Notes under the pieces: model-generated
Database searches by the model: none
What the model was told of the DNA's origin: nothing
The model's input: the letters and a program-made list of their open reading frames with translations, nothing else
Shown here: piece after piece, positions 23,482-33,978 of the stretch
Layout: every line of letters starts with the position of its first letter
Position numbering within the stretch: the first letter of the stretch is position 1
Translations under genes and position numbers: made by a program
Origin: Galerina marginata
Lineage: Eukaryota > Basidiomycota > Agaricomycetes > Agaricales > Galerinaceae
Assembly: GCA_023014335.1 (NCBI GenBank)
Contig: JAECYW010000035.1
Location: 62,001-126,000 of the forward strand
Direction: 5' to 3'
DNA length: 64,000 nt

Positions 23482-26198
23482 ATGGATTATTTGCGAAACA
23501 ACCTACCCCTCCCATTCCGCCAGCCCAACCACTCCGACATAGAGCTGGATGATATAGAAGCGGGCAACAGTTCTGCCCACCAGACCCATCCTCTCAACCC
23601 TAGCAATGGGCCATCCTACTATTCTCATCCTCTCAACCCTAGCAATGGGCCATCTTACTATTCTCATCCTCTCAGTCCAGACACCGAGTCGGCCTCCAAT
23701 GCACCTCCCTCCAACTTGGACACTGGCAGCGGGCCTGCCCATCATGCTCCATCTCTCGGCACGGACAGAGGACCTGGCAGCAATACAAACCCTCAGTATC
23801 CGGACAGCATGTCTGTCGACAATAGCCACCAAGCTTTACAACCCAGCACTGCACCATTCTCATTTTCTTTTCCATCTTCCGTTTCGTCCATGATACCAAG
23901 CGGAGCTTCGCCCCTATTGCCACCAATTCAGATTGCAGCTAATTCGGGTAAAAGACGGATGCAAAACAACCAAGGAATCAACAAAGTTCGGGTGGTGCAG
24001 CAAACATCACAACTCGCTAGTATGGTAAGTTGCCCTTCATAAATACGAAATTCTCGAGGCTAATTGCGTGGATAGAGAGAGGTCCAGGAAATTGGACAGC
24101 GATACGAAGAAGGCTTTACAAAGAAAACAAGGGAATACCAAGAAATGGCAGACGAGCGACTGAAACAGGCCGAGCAACAATTAGCGGAAGCCAACCGACG
24201 AGCCGACGAGGCAACAAAGCAAGCAGGAGCAAGCAAAGTTTACGCAGAACAGATAGCCAAGCGATCTGAAGAGCTTAGCCAACAAGCTAGCAAACAACTT
24301 TCGGCGGCAATTGCTCGCGCCGAAGAGGCAGAAAAACTAGCAATGGCGACGAGTAGAGAGGCGGAGGAAAGATTTCAGAATGCTCTTGAAAGCGCGACGC
24401 GATCGATGGAAGAAAAATTGGCGGACGCGATTAAACGGTTAGACGGTAACGGTAACAGAGGTACGCAAAGACCGGTGGTGTTCGGCTGCCCCTGAGACTC
24501 ACACTTGACATATAGGACAAGCTGAGCAGATGGATGTGGACAATGCACGATCACCTGCAAGTAGGCAGTGGAGAGAGAGGAAGGCAAACGACTTTGAGGA
24601 TGACGGCTCCGATCCTGAGGATGAAGCTGTTGCGGATTTGCTTTTATCTCGCCCGCGAAATGCAGGAAGGTCTGTCCACACGGAATTGGGGGTTGACGAG
24701 GAACATTCAGGTGCGGAACATTCAGAAGGAAATACTGTGCCGGATAGTACTGTGCCTGACGGTGACAGTGACGACGGGATGGGCGCGGTCGCAGACGATC
24801 AAGAGCCCACTGCAGCGCAAAAGGGAAAAGGGAAGGAAATAACGGTAAGAAATCCATTGACCGTGATGACGGGGTAACTAAGAAGTTTGCCTCTGCCTCT
24901 AGGTTCCACCACCAAGAAAATTCCATCAAACTAAGGGTGGTGCAAATCCCGCAAACATTAATATGAACACGCAACCAGTTAATCGTGTTCGGTTTGCTGA
25001 CTCGTCTTCCGGCCCTTCAGTGGGTTCGTCCGCATCAAACCAACCTCCAGCCTCCCCAATGGCGAATACGGAGACTATGTCCAGTCCTCGGCTGCAACAG
25101 CGGCACAGCAGCAGCCACCGAAGAGGTCCTGCTCCAATCTTTGGAATGGGAGCAGAAGATTCTCGCAGCAGCAGGCCGTCCGATCGACACATCTACCCAC
25201 AGTCGAAACTTCGTGGCTTCACAACTGTGAGGAAAACACAATTAGTACGTAGGTGTCGTGATATGTGGCTTGACAAACCATTGACTTAATTCCAGGCAGC
25301 TGTTAGAGATTCAATGAATCGCCTGATGCATATTCGAAAAGATAGCGATGTGATCCTAGTCGAAAGCGCGACGGAAGAAGAAGTTGAAGAATTTGACGAG
25401 GGCACTATAATGGTCCCAGAGCTCGATCCAATGCGCCCTTTTCTCGAATCCAGTAAACGCAATATCTGGAATACTGCGCTATGCGATATGTTTACGGCAC
25501 ACTTTGCGGACGAGATGGCTGAGCAAGGTGTTCAATTGACAGATGAAGCACTAGAGACAGTCGAAGCGATGTTTCTTGACCGCCTTGTCCGCCTTTCTCG
25601 GCTGTGGAGGGAGGCACGGAAATTTACTAGTGAGGATTTATCCGAAAGGAAGAAAAGGTCGAATACACGGGCGCGAAGGAATACTCGGAGAGTTGATGTA
25701 AGTCAGGGTTTAAAATCCTTGAAATTTGTGGCTGATTGGGTATTCCAGCTCTACAACGACCGACTAGAGATATGCTATGGCAACTTGAAGAATCGCGACA
25801 ACTCCGTCGATCCAGGTTGGAAAGCATCGGCTGAGATGATAGAAGAGTTGGGACCTGCGGGAATGAGTTCAGATGAGAGTGAGGCAGACGAAGAAACTAA
25901 AAAGATAACTTACAGGATTAGGAGGCGTCTTTGGCGATCCAAGGCGTGCAAGGAACGGTTGCTGCTGGTCGACAGCGATCGTAACATCACCAATGCCCTC
26001 GGTGGAGCCCGCCCCGGAAAGCAGCCAAGAGAAAGGATAAGATCCTCCGGTTCGACGATCAGCAAACGTGCTCCTACAATTGGTTGTCCTACAAATTATT
26101 ACTCCAGAGAATGGGTCGCCAACCTAAGTAGCGAACGAATGGTTAGGGCATTGAAGATGAAAGGGAAGAAGGAATTAGGGAACGTACAAGTCAATTAG
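23482..26198 (+). CDS. CACTA-associated coiled-coil protein, unknown function
   Basis: Six or more exons (about 23482-24023, 24077-24459, 24516-24843, 24902-25242, 25297-25696, 25749-26198). N-terminus low-complexity, with a tandem 15-residue repeat (PLNPSNGPSYYSH twice, third copy diverged). Exon 2 is a long Ala/Glu/Lys coiled coil (about 120 residues, EEAEKLAMATSREAEERFQN). Exon 3 is acidic with a KGKGKE tail. The C-terminal exons are ordered: PMRPFLESSKRNIWNTALCD, a basic NLS-like RARRNTRR, then LYNDRLEICYGNL and ELGPAGMSSDESEADE. The last block (ELG-x-x-GMSSDES followed by Arg/Trp-rich sequence) is one I recognise from genes next to KDZ- and Tnp2-type transposases in basidiomycetes, so a role as an accessory transposition or DNA-binding factor is a reasonable inference. 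Same strand as the transposase, 950 bp upstream. Confidence 0.7.
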
Positions 26199-26364
26199 AT
26201 TATATGTAAACTTCGGTAAGGTCGCTGGTCGATCCAAGACGAATATCAACCAGACGGGCGATCCGTCACACGCGGGCTAAAACACATATTTTGTGAAGTT
26301 TTGCTGACTTGCTAGGCGACTCCCATCTTGGTGAGTATGGCAGAATCCATGAGAGGGAGGGAAA

Positions 26365-26850
26365 GAAGTACTTTGGATGATCCAAAGTACTTCAGAGACG
26401 ATGCTCTAGGATGCAGAGCAATAGCTGCCACGAAAGGAAAGCCTGGTAGTTTCTGCTCGCTTATATGACGCATCCGTGAAATGGAGGAGAGAATTACTTT
26501 GGATAATCCAAAGTAATTCTGAGACAATGTTCTGGATCATCCAGAGCATTGGCGAGTTGTCGGTCCAGAGAAATGGCGAGTGCTCGCCGGTCCAGAGCAT
26601 GAGCAAGTAGTCGTCGGTCCGGAGGAAAGGGCAAAGTCGCGTCGGGGGAGCTTATGTCATTTAGTCACACAAGTCACACCCTGTGAGTAACCGACTTGGG
26701 ACTCGTACATTCTAAGCCAACAACAACACTGACGACCAACCTTCCTCGATGCGCATTGGATCAACAACAACCGACCTTCTTCCTCAATGCATTGGATCAT
26801 CCAATGTATTGTACTCAGAAAGGAATACTCTGGATTATCCAGAGTATTCC
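26365..26850. promoter_or_regulatory. Palindrome cluster 2 (core GGATNATCC), upstream of the transposase gene
   Basis: Five palindromes centred on GGATNATCC: 26365-26393 (perfect, 29 bp, arm GAAGTACTTTGGAT), 26491-26519 (perfect, 29 bp, arm GAATTACTTTGGAT), 26525-26551 (one mismatch, arm CAATGTTCTGGAT), 26785-26811 (one mismatch, arm CAATGCATTGGAT) and 26822-26850 (perfect, 29 bp, arm GGAATACTCTGGAT). Arms differ between sites but pair within each site. They lie 300-780 bp upstream of the Tnp2 start codon. Confidence 0.75.
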
Positions 26851-27147
26851 TTTCATACTCAGGAACCTCGCCCTACACCGCGCATTATCTAGGAATCGCG
26901 ATGCTTAGTCCACCTGGAAACCTTGTTTTTTGGGTGATATTTTCTTGTTTGGGATGGGACTTATAGGTCGACGCCTTGTTTTATCCAGCAACACGTTTCT
27001 TGGGTACGTTGTTCTGTTTCATTTGTAAAAACTCCGTGACTAATATTTATACCCAGAATCCACTGAACAAGTGCATCATCCTCGTCCTACTTCCTCCAAG
27101 TGTTCTGGTTTACCACTGCACTTTCCCTTCTTTCCTTGATCGATACC

Positions 27148-30100
27148 ATGCCGCAGTGCTTTTGTGTGTCTTCGGGCTGTTACACTGCCGGAGGCACTGA
27201 TCCTATTTCCCAGAAACCTCTCGGGAAAACTGTTGATGTTCGGATGTTCAGAGCGCATTCAGTCGCCGACAGACAGGCTGCTTTTCACGCCGCAGAGCAG
27301 AATACAGAAGCCACGCTTGACCGTCAGATCGAAGAAATCACGGCACATCTTTCGACGAGTGTGCTTGCTGATGAAGTATCTGGACCATCTCAATGCCCAG
27401 GGGGCTCACTGTGGTCGAGATTAGACGGCCCGGAAGACTATCGACCTCAAGACAAGTCAACCATTGCCTCGGAACAAGTGCAGTCCCAGTCATCAACTCC
27501 TTTAACTTCTAACAGTCATACGGATCCGCATCCTCAGAGTCGTAGCCCCACCGCCTTACATTCTCCGCCTCGTCAAGCTGGCTCGAAACGCTCACGCGAG
27601 GCCGAGGTTCTTGCGTGTTTGACTGATATCGAAGTGGATGTCGACGCTCTCTACTACAAAGCCTTGGACAGCCTTGCCAATCTTGGCCAACCATCTTCCT
27701 CTGGTCCGCCTACTCCCTTTCCCCTCGTGGACTTCTTGCCATTGTCGAAAGATCTCAAGTCCCGTCTGGAGACAATAACATTCAAAGGTTTTGCCACACT
27801 TGAACTCAAGGACTCACTTCTGCGGAAGTTGCAGCTCATTGACAGTAAAGTGATGACTGCAAAGAGGGCTTGGCATGAAGCGCTTTCGAATATCAAAACT
27901 GCAAAGACACCGGGCTATGGGCTCCCTCACGAAACAGGTAATGTTGTCTCTCGAACGCCCAAAAATTATGAAACTCATACAGACCGTACTTTACCAGGCC
28001 ATCACTTCAAGCCCATACTTCCAAACGTCAACCCAGTACTTCAACTTACTTTCTTCATGGTTACTGTATGCCATGTCTTACTTGGTGTAAGCCGCCGTGG
28101 TTGCACTTTTATGCTAAGCATGGTCCAGTATGTCATTCAGTTAACCCTTTTGCGCGTTGGCCCCACTCTATCTCAAGCCGATGAAAAACTCCTCGGCGAC
28201 ATCCCAACGGACCCTCGTGCACCTGAACAGGCATTCTCGCTCGATCACAAATCAACGATCCTTGCCGTCTGTCCCGATCCCACCTGCCATTTCACGTATG
28301 AGCCCACCTTCAAAGCAGATTCGCCTATCCCTATCTATCCCAACACCTGCAACCACCGTGAATTTCCGGGTGGGAGGAAATGTGGTACAACCCTTCTCAA
28401 ACCGCGACGTGTGGATGGACACACGATACACCTCCCAATCAAACCATTCGTCGCCTTCAGTTTTAAGGACTGGTTGGGCGGTATGCTGTCACGTTCTGGG
28501 TTTGAGGAGAAGATGGACAGTGCTTGGGCACCGTGCAAAGACGGGTCGACTCCCCCTAAGGAGATGAGGGACATCTTTGATGCTGAAATCCTGAGAAATT
28601 TCAAGGGATTTGATGGACAACACTTCTGCGCGGGTGGTGATGAAGGCCGGTATGTCTTCTCCCTATGCGTGGACTACTTCAACCCCCTGGGCAACAAACA
28701 GGCCGGGAAGAAGAAGTCTATTGGTCTTATTTCGCTTGTTTGTCTAAACCTTCCTCCAGAAATGCGCTACAAACCTGAAAATATGTTTCTTTTTGGAATT
28801 GTTCCAGGCCCAAACGAGCCCCCCCTCACCTGTCTTAATCATTATCTTCGCTTGCTTGTCGATGCGTTATTGGAGTTCTGGTACACTGGCATTCGTTTTT
28901 CCCGCACCGCGGCTTATTATTATGGAAGGGTTGTTCTGTGTGCTCTCATATGCCTTGTCTCTGATCTTCCCGCGGCTCGTAAAACCAGTGGCTTTGCGTC
29001 AATTCACCATACCCAAATGTGTGCAATGTGTCACTGTACGCGGCAATCAACCGATACTTTCAATGATTCATTCGCAAAGTTAGGCAAGCGACGAACCAAT
29101 GAAGAGATCCGCAACTCAGCAGAGGTGTATTTGAATGCTCAGGATGAGAAGGAGAGAAACGAAGCTGTCCATAACACTGGCATGCGGTGGTCTGAATTAT
29201 TCCGTCTTCCGTATTTTGACGCCTCCTGTTTTGTTGTGGTTGACGCGATGCACAACCTATTCCTTGGCTTGGTCCAGGAGCATTTTGACATTCTGGGAAT
29301 TCGACTGAACAATGCCAACAGCAAAACAACGCCATCTATTATTTTGAATATTCCTGAGGAGTCGATCAACAAATTGAACGTCCACGAACGCAAGAGTATC
29401 CTTCGTCTAATCAATATCCTAGAAGCCCCCATAAGAAAGGAACTCAAGTCGCAAGCAGGCTACGACACATACTTCAAACGATTGACTCCTCTACATCGAG
29501 CAGCACTGGAGTTACTCTTTACGTCGGTCGGTGCTCCCTTGAAGCGTAAACATGTCAACAAAACCAAAATCAATAAACCGGACTTCATTCACTCAATCCT
29601 TGCATGGGTAAGTATTGATGCCTCTTCAGAGATTGATTGTCATGTTTATCTTTTCTATAGCGAACAACCCAAACCGAAACTCCACAAAACTTTTCCAGTG
29701 GATCTATTCTCACTGCCAGTGAGATGGCTGAACTTCGATCCGACATTGAAAACATGATCACCCCTTCCTGGCTCACATCTGTTCCAACTAACCTGGGTGA
29801 ACCGAGCCACGGAAAACTTAAGGCAGACCAATGGCGTACTCTTGGTACAACTTATCTCCCTGTTTCGCTCGTCCGCCTCTGGGGCCAATTAGCGGATGAC
29901 AATGATCAGCGTTCACAGCAGTGCAAAAGATTGCTGGAAGTTACACTGTCTCTAATCTCAGCAGTGGTTATTGCCTCATCTCGAACCACTTCAAAGGAAA
30001 AAGCTGATCTTTACCTTCATTATATGCAAAACTACCTCAAAGGCATTCGAGAACTGTTTCCGCGGTATAAATTCCTTCCAAATCAACATATGGCCCTTCA

Positions 30101-30954
30101 TCTTGCCGAATATTTGCGACTTTACGGCCCGGTGCATTCCTGGTGGACCTTTCCTTTCGAACGTTTGATCGGAATGCTTCAACGTATTCCAAACAACTTT
30201 CAAAATGGTATGCTTTGTTTTCATCTCTTGAACTTCTTAACTTACTCTTTGTCTAGGTAAACTTGAAGAGACAATTTCTACTTCGTTTACGAAATCTGCA
30301 AACCTTCGGGCTTTTATGCTAAAGGAGGGTTGTCCTCAAGCGATCAAAAACTGCAGCAAAATCTTCTCTAGATTAATTGACCCACAAGTCCGCAACACCT
30401 TGCTTACAGATATTGCACGTTTTTTGTCACTTGAAGAAGAAGCAGATGAACCCGCTGCAATGACTGGCAGGATGACTTCCATTGCAGTTGGCCCTTACAA
30501 AGCACTGCAAGTCTACTTCAACAACACCAGAGGAACCCCGCGCGAAGCCAAAACCCTTACTAACTACACGCTAAACCGCTTGACCTTCTCCACCTTCACT
30601 CGCCACAGAGGCAATAGCTTCATTCTCGTTCGTCGCCCCTTGCTTTCTTCAATTCCAGCTCAGATTGAAAGTATCCTTCAAATATCCACTGGGGAAGTTT
30701 TTTTCGTCGTTCAATTCTTTCTCAAGACTATGTCAGAAGACCCATTTCAAAAACACCCTCTCCTTCTGTCGTCACTCTGGTCTCAACAACTTGGACAACT
30801 CGTAATCATCAAGCCACAAGACGTTGAGTCACACTTCGCTGGGCTTCCCTTCATGTGGCAAGGTGCCAACTGTCTAGCTGTCATATCTTTATCTCGGGTA
30901 ACTATTTTTCCCCCTCCTTTGACTTATCGCTCATCAATCATATAGGAATATTAG
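27148..30954 (+). CDS. tnp2: Tnp2-type transposase of the CACTA element
   Basis: ATG at 27148 with an N-terminal Cys cluster (CFCVSSGC). The frame stays open to 29607, then introns at about 29608-29660, 30207-30256 and 30898-30945, ending SLSREY. Family landmarks: CHVLLGVSRRGCTF, LLGDIPTDPRA, VCPDPTCHFTYEP, KPFVAFSFKDWLGGMLSR, GDEGRYVFSLCVDYFNPLGN, ISLVCLNLPPEMRYKPENMF, IVPGPNEPPLTCLNHYLRL, VSDLPAARKTSGFA, an MCAMCHC zinc motif, LPYFDASCFVVVDAMHNLFL, and HSWWTFPFERLIGMLQRIPN. The order and spacing match fungal Tnp2-superfamily transposases, whose catalytic acidic residues lie in the DYFNP, VVDAMH and FER regions. Known: it cuts and joins CACTA ends. A possible extra intron near 27940-28015 would remove a less conserved stretch. 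No internal stop, so it is probably functional. Confidence 0.88.
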
Positions 30955-31068
30955 TCACTGATATTAATCCACTGTATACCTTTCTTTGGGCGGAGTAGAA
31001 TGAGATAATATTTTCTTCACTGACTGTGTGACGTAAGCATCTAAGTTTTTTTTTGTCGCGACCCAAAC

Positions 31069-31505
31069 TCGGGCCAGATGACGGACCCGCGACTATGGGC
31101 GATGCATTCCGCAAAATGCAGAATTAATATTTCTGATCACGTTCTGCTACTCGCGGAACCTGTTCAGAATCCGGACAGAATGATACATTCTGCAGATTGT
31201 TGAATGAAAAATTCTCAGGTCATTCTGCATAATATCAGAAGGATAAATTCTACATTTGGCTGAAACTAGGTATAAATTTACTTTTTGATGAGATTCTAAT
31301 TGTCTCAAAATCGACGCAGAAGGAAAAAATCTACTGAAGGCGGAATTTAGGCAGAACGTAAGGATCTGACCAGATTCTAATTGTCTTCTGGGTCTAAGTA
31401 GAATTAATTAAGAATTATTTATTCTGCCTAAAGCAGATTTTTATGGTCTTGCAATTCATTCTGCGAACATTCTGCGCACCGCAGAATCTTCCCCTTCCAG
31501 CAGTG
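31069..31505 (-). repeat. Right terminal inverted repeat of the CACTA element (437 bp)
   Basis: Reverse complement of 15117-15553 with about seven differences. Ends CCTTCCAGCAGTG at 31505, followed directly by the AAG target duplication (31506-31508). The inner boundary is sharp: similarity stops after TCGGGCCAGATG at 31069. Confidence 0.93.
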
Positions 31506-31591
31506 AAGCACCTTGGGAGAGTTTGGAACACTGAAAAGCCTAGGTTGCCGAGACTCGACTTACGACAAAGGGGTCACATCTAACTCACCCA

Positions 31592-33260
31592 CTACATCAT
31601 TGGCCATTCAGTAAATTCTCCCTGACCGAACCTGAAAAAACTGATGCTACCGGCGTCGACGGCTGCAATTATGATAACTTTTTTGCCTGTTTTCAACGCC
31701 AAGAACGGGTTCGGCTTGCGCGGTGGAGGCGAAGCAACGGTGGGTGACGACGGAAAGAACCAGGGAAAGAATTTCTGGAGGAGGGACAATTCTGGAAGAG
31801 GATCTGAGTTCAATTGGGCCGCAACTGTGGTGGGAATAGAAGGGGTGGCGCCTGGTAATGGTCGCTTTTGACGGGGAGGAGGGAGAGGTACTTCTGGTAA
31901 GACATCAAAGAGGTCTGTCAGTTCTTGCAGTGTTGGCATGGGAGTTGTTCGAGCACTAAGGGATTCCATAAATTAAAAAAGATGAAGGTAAGAGATAATA
32001 AAGAACAAACTTGATGACGACAATTTGGAAGTTTGGGGGAGGAGGAGCAGATTTCCTGAACGGTGTCGAAGGTTTATAAAGGTTGAAAAAAATCCGATAT
32101 GGCGATGACTTTCTGTTAGACAAAGTCGAACTTGATGCTTTCAGGGGCACGGCATGCCCAGCTGGTATAAACCGCAGTGACCGGAATAATGAAGCTAGGA
32201 CAGAGTGGTCGGCGATCAGCCGTTAATGAATTATTGAGGGCTGCGATATTCTCACTATAATTCTTGTCGTGATGTAGCCAACGACTGATTCGGAGGGGTC
32301 GCCACCAGTTAAATGCTCTGAGAAGGGTTTGGAATATCGACGATATCCATAATGGAAAGATGCGGGTTATGCGATGTAAGATGGAAGACGAGGGATTGGG
32401 GACGGCGATACTTGGCGGTAAGGGGTAATATGGATCAGGTGGGTCGGCGCGAGTTACCACGTAACCTAGTCGCTTAAGGTATGCATAGACCTACACACCT
32501 AAAGGTCATCACTTGCAATTGAGAAAAATCGACAGGCACGAACCTGAAATTTCTCCAGTGTTAAGTCTTCTTTACCTGTCATTTCACTGAATGCCTGTTG
32601 CACCGTCATGGGTGCCCCACCAACGTCGTCTAACCCTGGTAATTTTCCAATATCCAGATCGATTTGTTTCCAGCAAAAGAGGGACCCTCGTTCGATTAGA
32701 TAGATGGCCTCCTCCGGCAGCAGTTCCAGTCGCTTTTGGATCTTCGTTGTTCCGTCGTCTCCCAAGACAGGTCGGGGTGTAGAATGCCCCATATTAGAGA
32801 AATGGATACCACGGGCAAGTGTAACATGAGCGCGAGCAAAATCTGGATGCCAAGTCGCGTAGCTTATAGCTTTACTACACAGATATGGTCAAATAAAAGT
32901 CAGCGGAAGATAGAGGGCCGGGTGCTAACTTCGATATCGTCCGCGTGGCACAGATTGTTTTGAACATGGCAGACCTTGCACGGTCAAGGACGTGTAATTG
33001 GAGGTTCGTTCCGCCTTCTCCACGCGGCTCAAACTCTTTTTCACCGCGTTTTGGAATTATAGGCCGCGCTGAAGGGGGGCTGGAAAACAAACCAGCAAAG
33101 GTCGTCAGGAAATCTGGGAATGAAAAAACCATATAACACACAGTAGCTTTGTCCAATCCAATCCGCCATCCTCTTCGTCAGAGGCGTCCTCTTCAGGTGG
33201 TAGGTCGTCGAGAGGCGCGTTTGGAGGAAGTGCAGTTGGGATTTCCAAGGAATCGTCCAT
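31592..33260 (-). CDS. SEN54: tRNA-splicing endonuclease subunit Sen54
   Basis: Six exons (33260-33142, 33079-32930, 32874-32544, 32490-32256, 32194-32011, 31955-31592) join to 460 residues. Landmarks: acidic N-terminus (PPEEDASDEEDGGLDWTKL), RPIIPKRGEKEFEPRGEGG, LELLPEEAIYLIERGSL, LTLEKFQVYAYLKRLGYVVTR (typical Sen54 N-terminal domain), then SPYRIFFNLYKPSTPFRKSA, NARTTPMPTLQELTDLFD, and the C-terminal nuclease-fold segment VIIIAAVDAGSISFFRFGQG. Known: Sen54 is the structural partner of catalytic Sen2 in the Sen2/15/34/54 complex that removes pre-tRNA introns; it has no catalytic triad itself. Intact, all introns in phase. The CACTA element lies 84 bp beyond its stop codon, so its native polyadenylation region may be interrupted. 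Confidence 0.92.
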
Positions 33261-33978
33261 GAGAATTAGTATCCACTATTAAGAATTAACGTAGATTCGC
33301 CGGAGCTATTCTAACATTCAAGTTGAAGTCGAGTTGAAGATAATGGCGTCCCTTTGACTTTGCTTTGAGCCGTTGACTCGAAATCAGAGTTGTTGTCATC
33401 GGAGGGATTTGCCAAACAAGCAGTTCACAGAATACATGGATTTCATGAAAATACATCACTAGCGTTGCGAGTAGAATATGTAAAGATGCAATAAAACAGA
33501 CGCGAAAAGCATGATCATTAAGCATCAGGATCTTCAACATGGGGACAGATAAGCAATTCGTAAAGGCCATCCAGGACGTAAAAGCGTAGACATTGATAGG
33601 AGTGAGAAACGTGACAGTCATGTACGGAAAGCGACGACAGCAATGGGGATATAAAAAGCGATGGGGGATATAGTTGAGCGAGAGCATGTCGAGTGGGAAA
33701 GCAAAAGGAAGGAAGGAAGAAAAGGCAAACGAAGGGCAAGAGTGGTAAACGAGCGTGGAACGTAGATGGAACAGATTTAAATAAATAAACGAGAAGATGG
33801 AGAGACGAGATAAGTGTAATGGTCAATGATAAAGGGGACGATGCATGAGATGGATGTTATGATAATGGAAAAAATAAATGCGACTTGGAGCCTTGTCCAA
33901 ATAGGAAGCACAGCAATAATATAGAAAACGGACAGAGAGGAAAACAAAAAAAAAGAAATAACCAGAACGGAAAAAAAA
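33261..33978. other. Intergenic region, nothing supported
   Basis: About 0.7 kb between the kinase stop (33979) and the SEN54 start (33260). Holds the SEN54 promoter and the kinase 3' UTR. Open frames on the minus strand are hydrophobic low-complexity without a gene signature. Confidence 0.5.

Larger units (their letters stand above)
15117..31505 (+). mobile_element. CACTA-class (En/Spm, Tnp2) DNA transposon, 16.4 kb, with cargo genes
   Basis: The element begins CACTGCTGGAAGGGG and ends with its reverse complement; the first and last 437 bp are inverted repeats differing at about seven positions by eye. Immediately outside both ends is AAG (15114-15116 and 31506-31508), a 3-bp target duplication. 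CACTA elements are known for CACTA/CACTG termini, 3-bp duplications and a Tnp2-type transposase, and such a transposase lies inside at 27148-30954. Also inside are five genes: minus 15750-18547, minus 19207-20053, plus 20294-21881, minus 22373-22958 and plus 23482-26198. The insertion lies between two convergent genes (protease stop 14964, SEN54 stop 31592). Near-identical ends, a perfect duplication and open frames indicate recent insertion. Whether the extra genes help transposition or are passengers is unknown. Confidence 0.92.
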
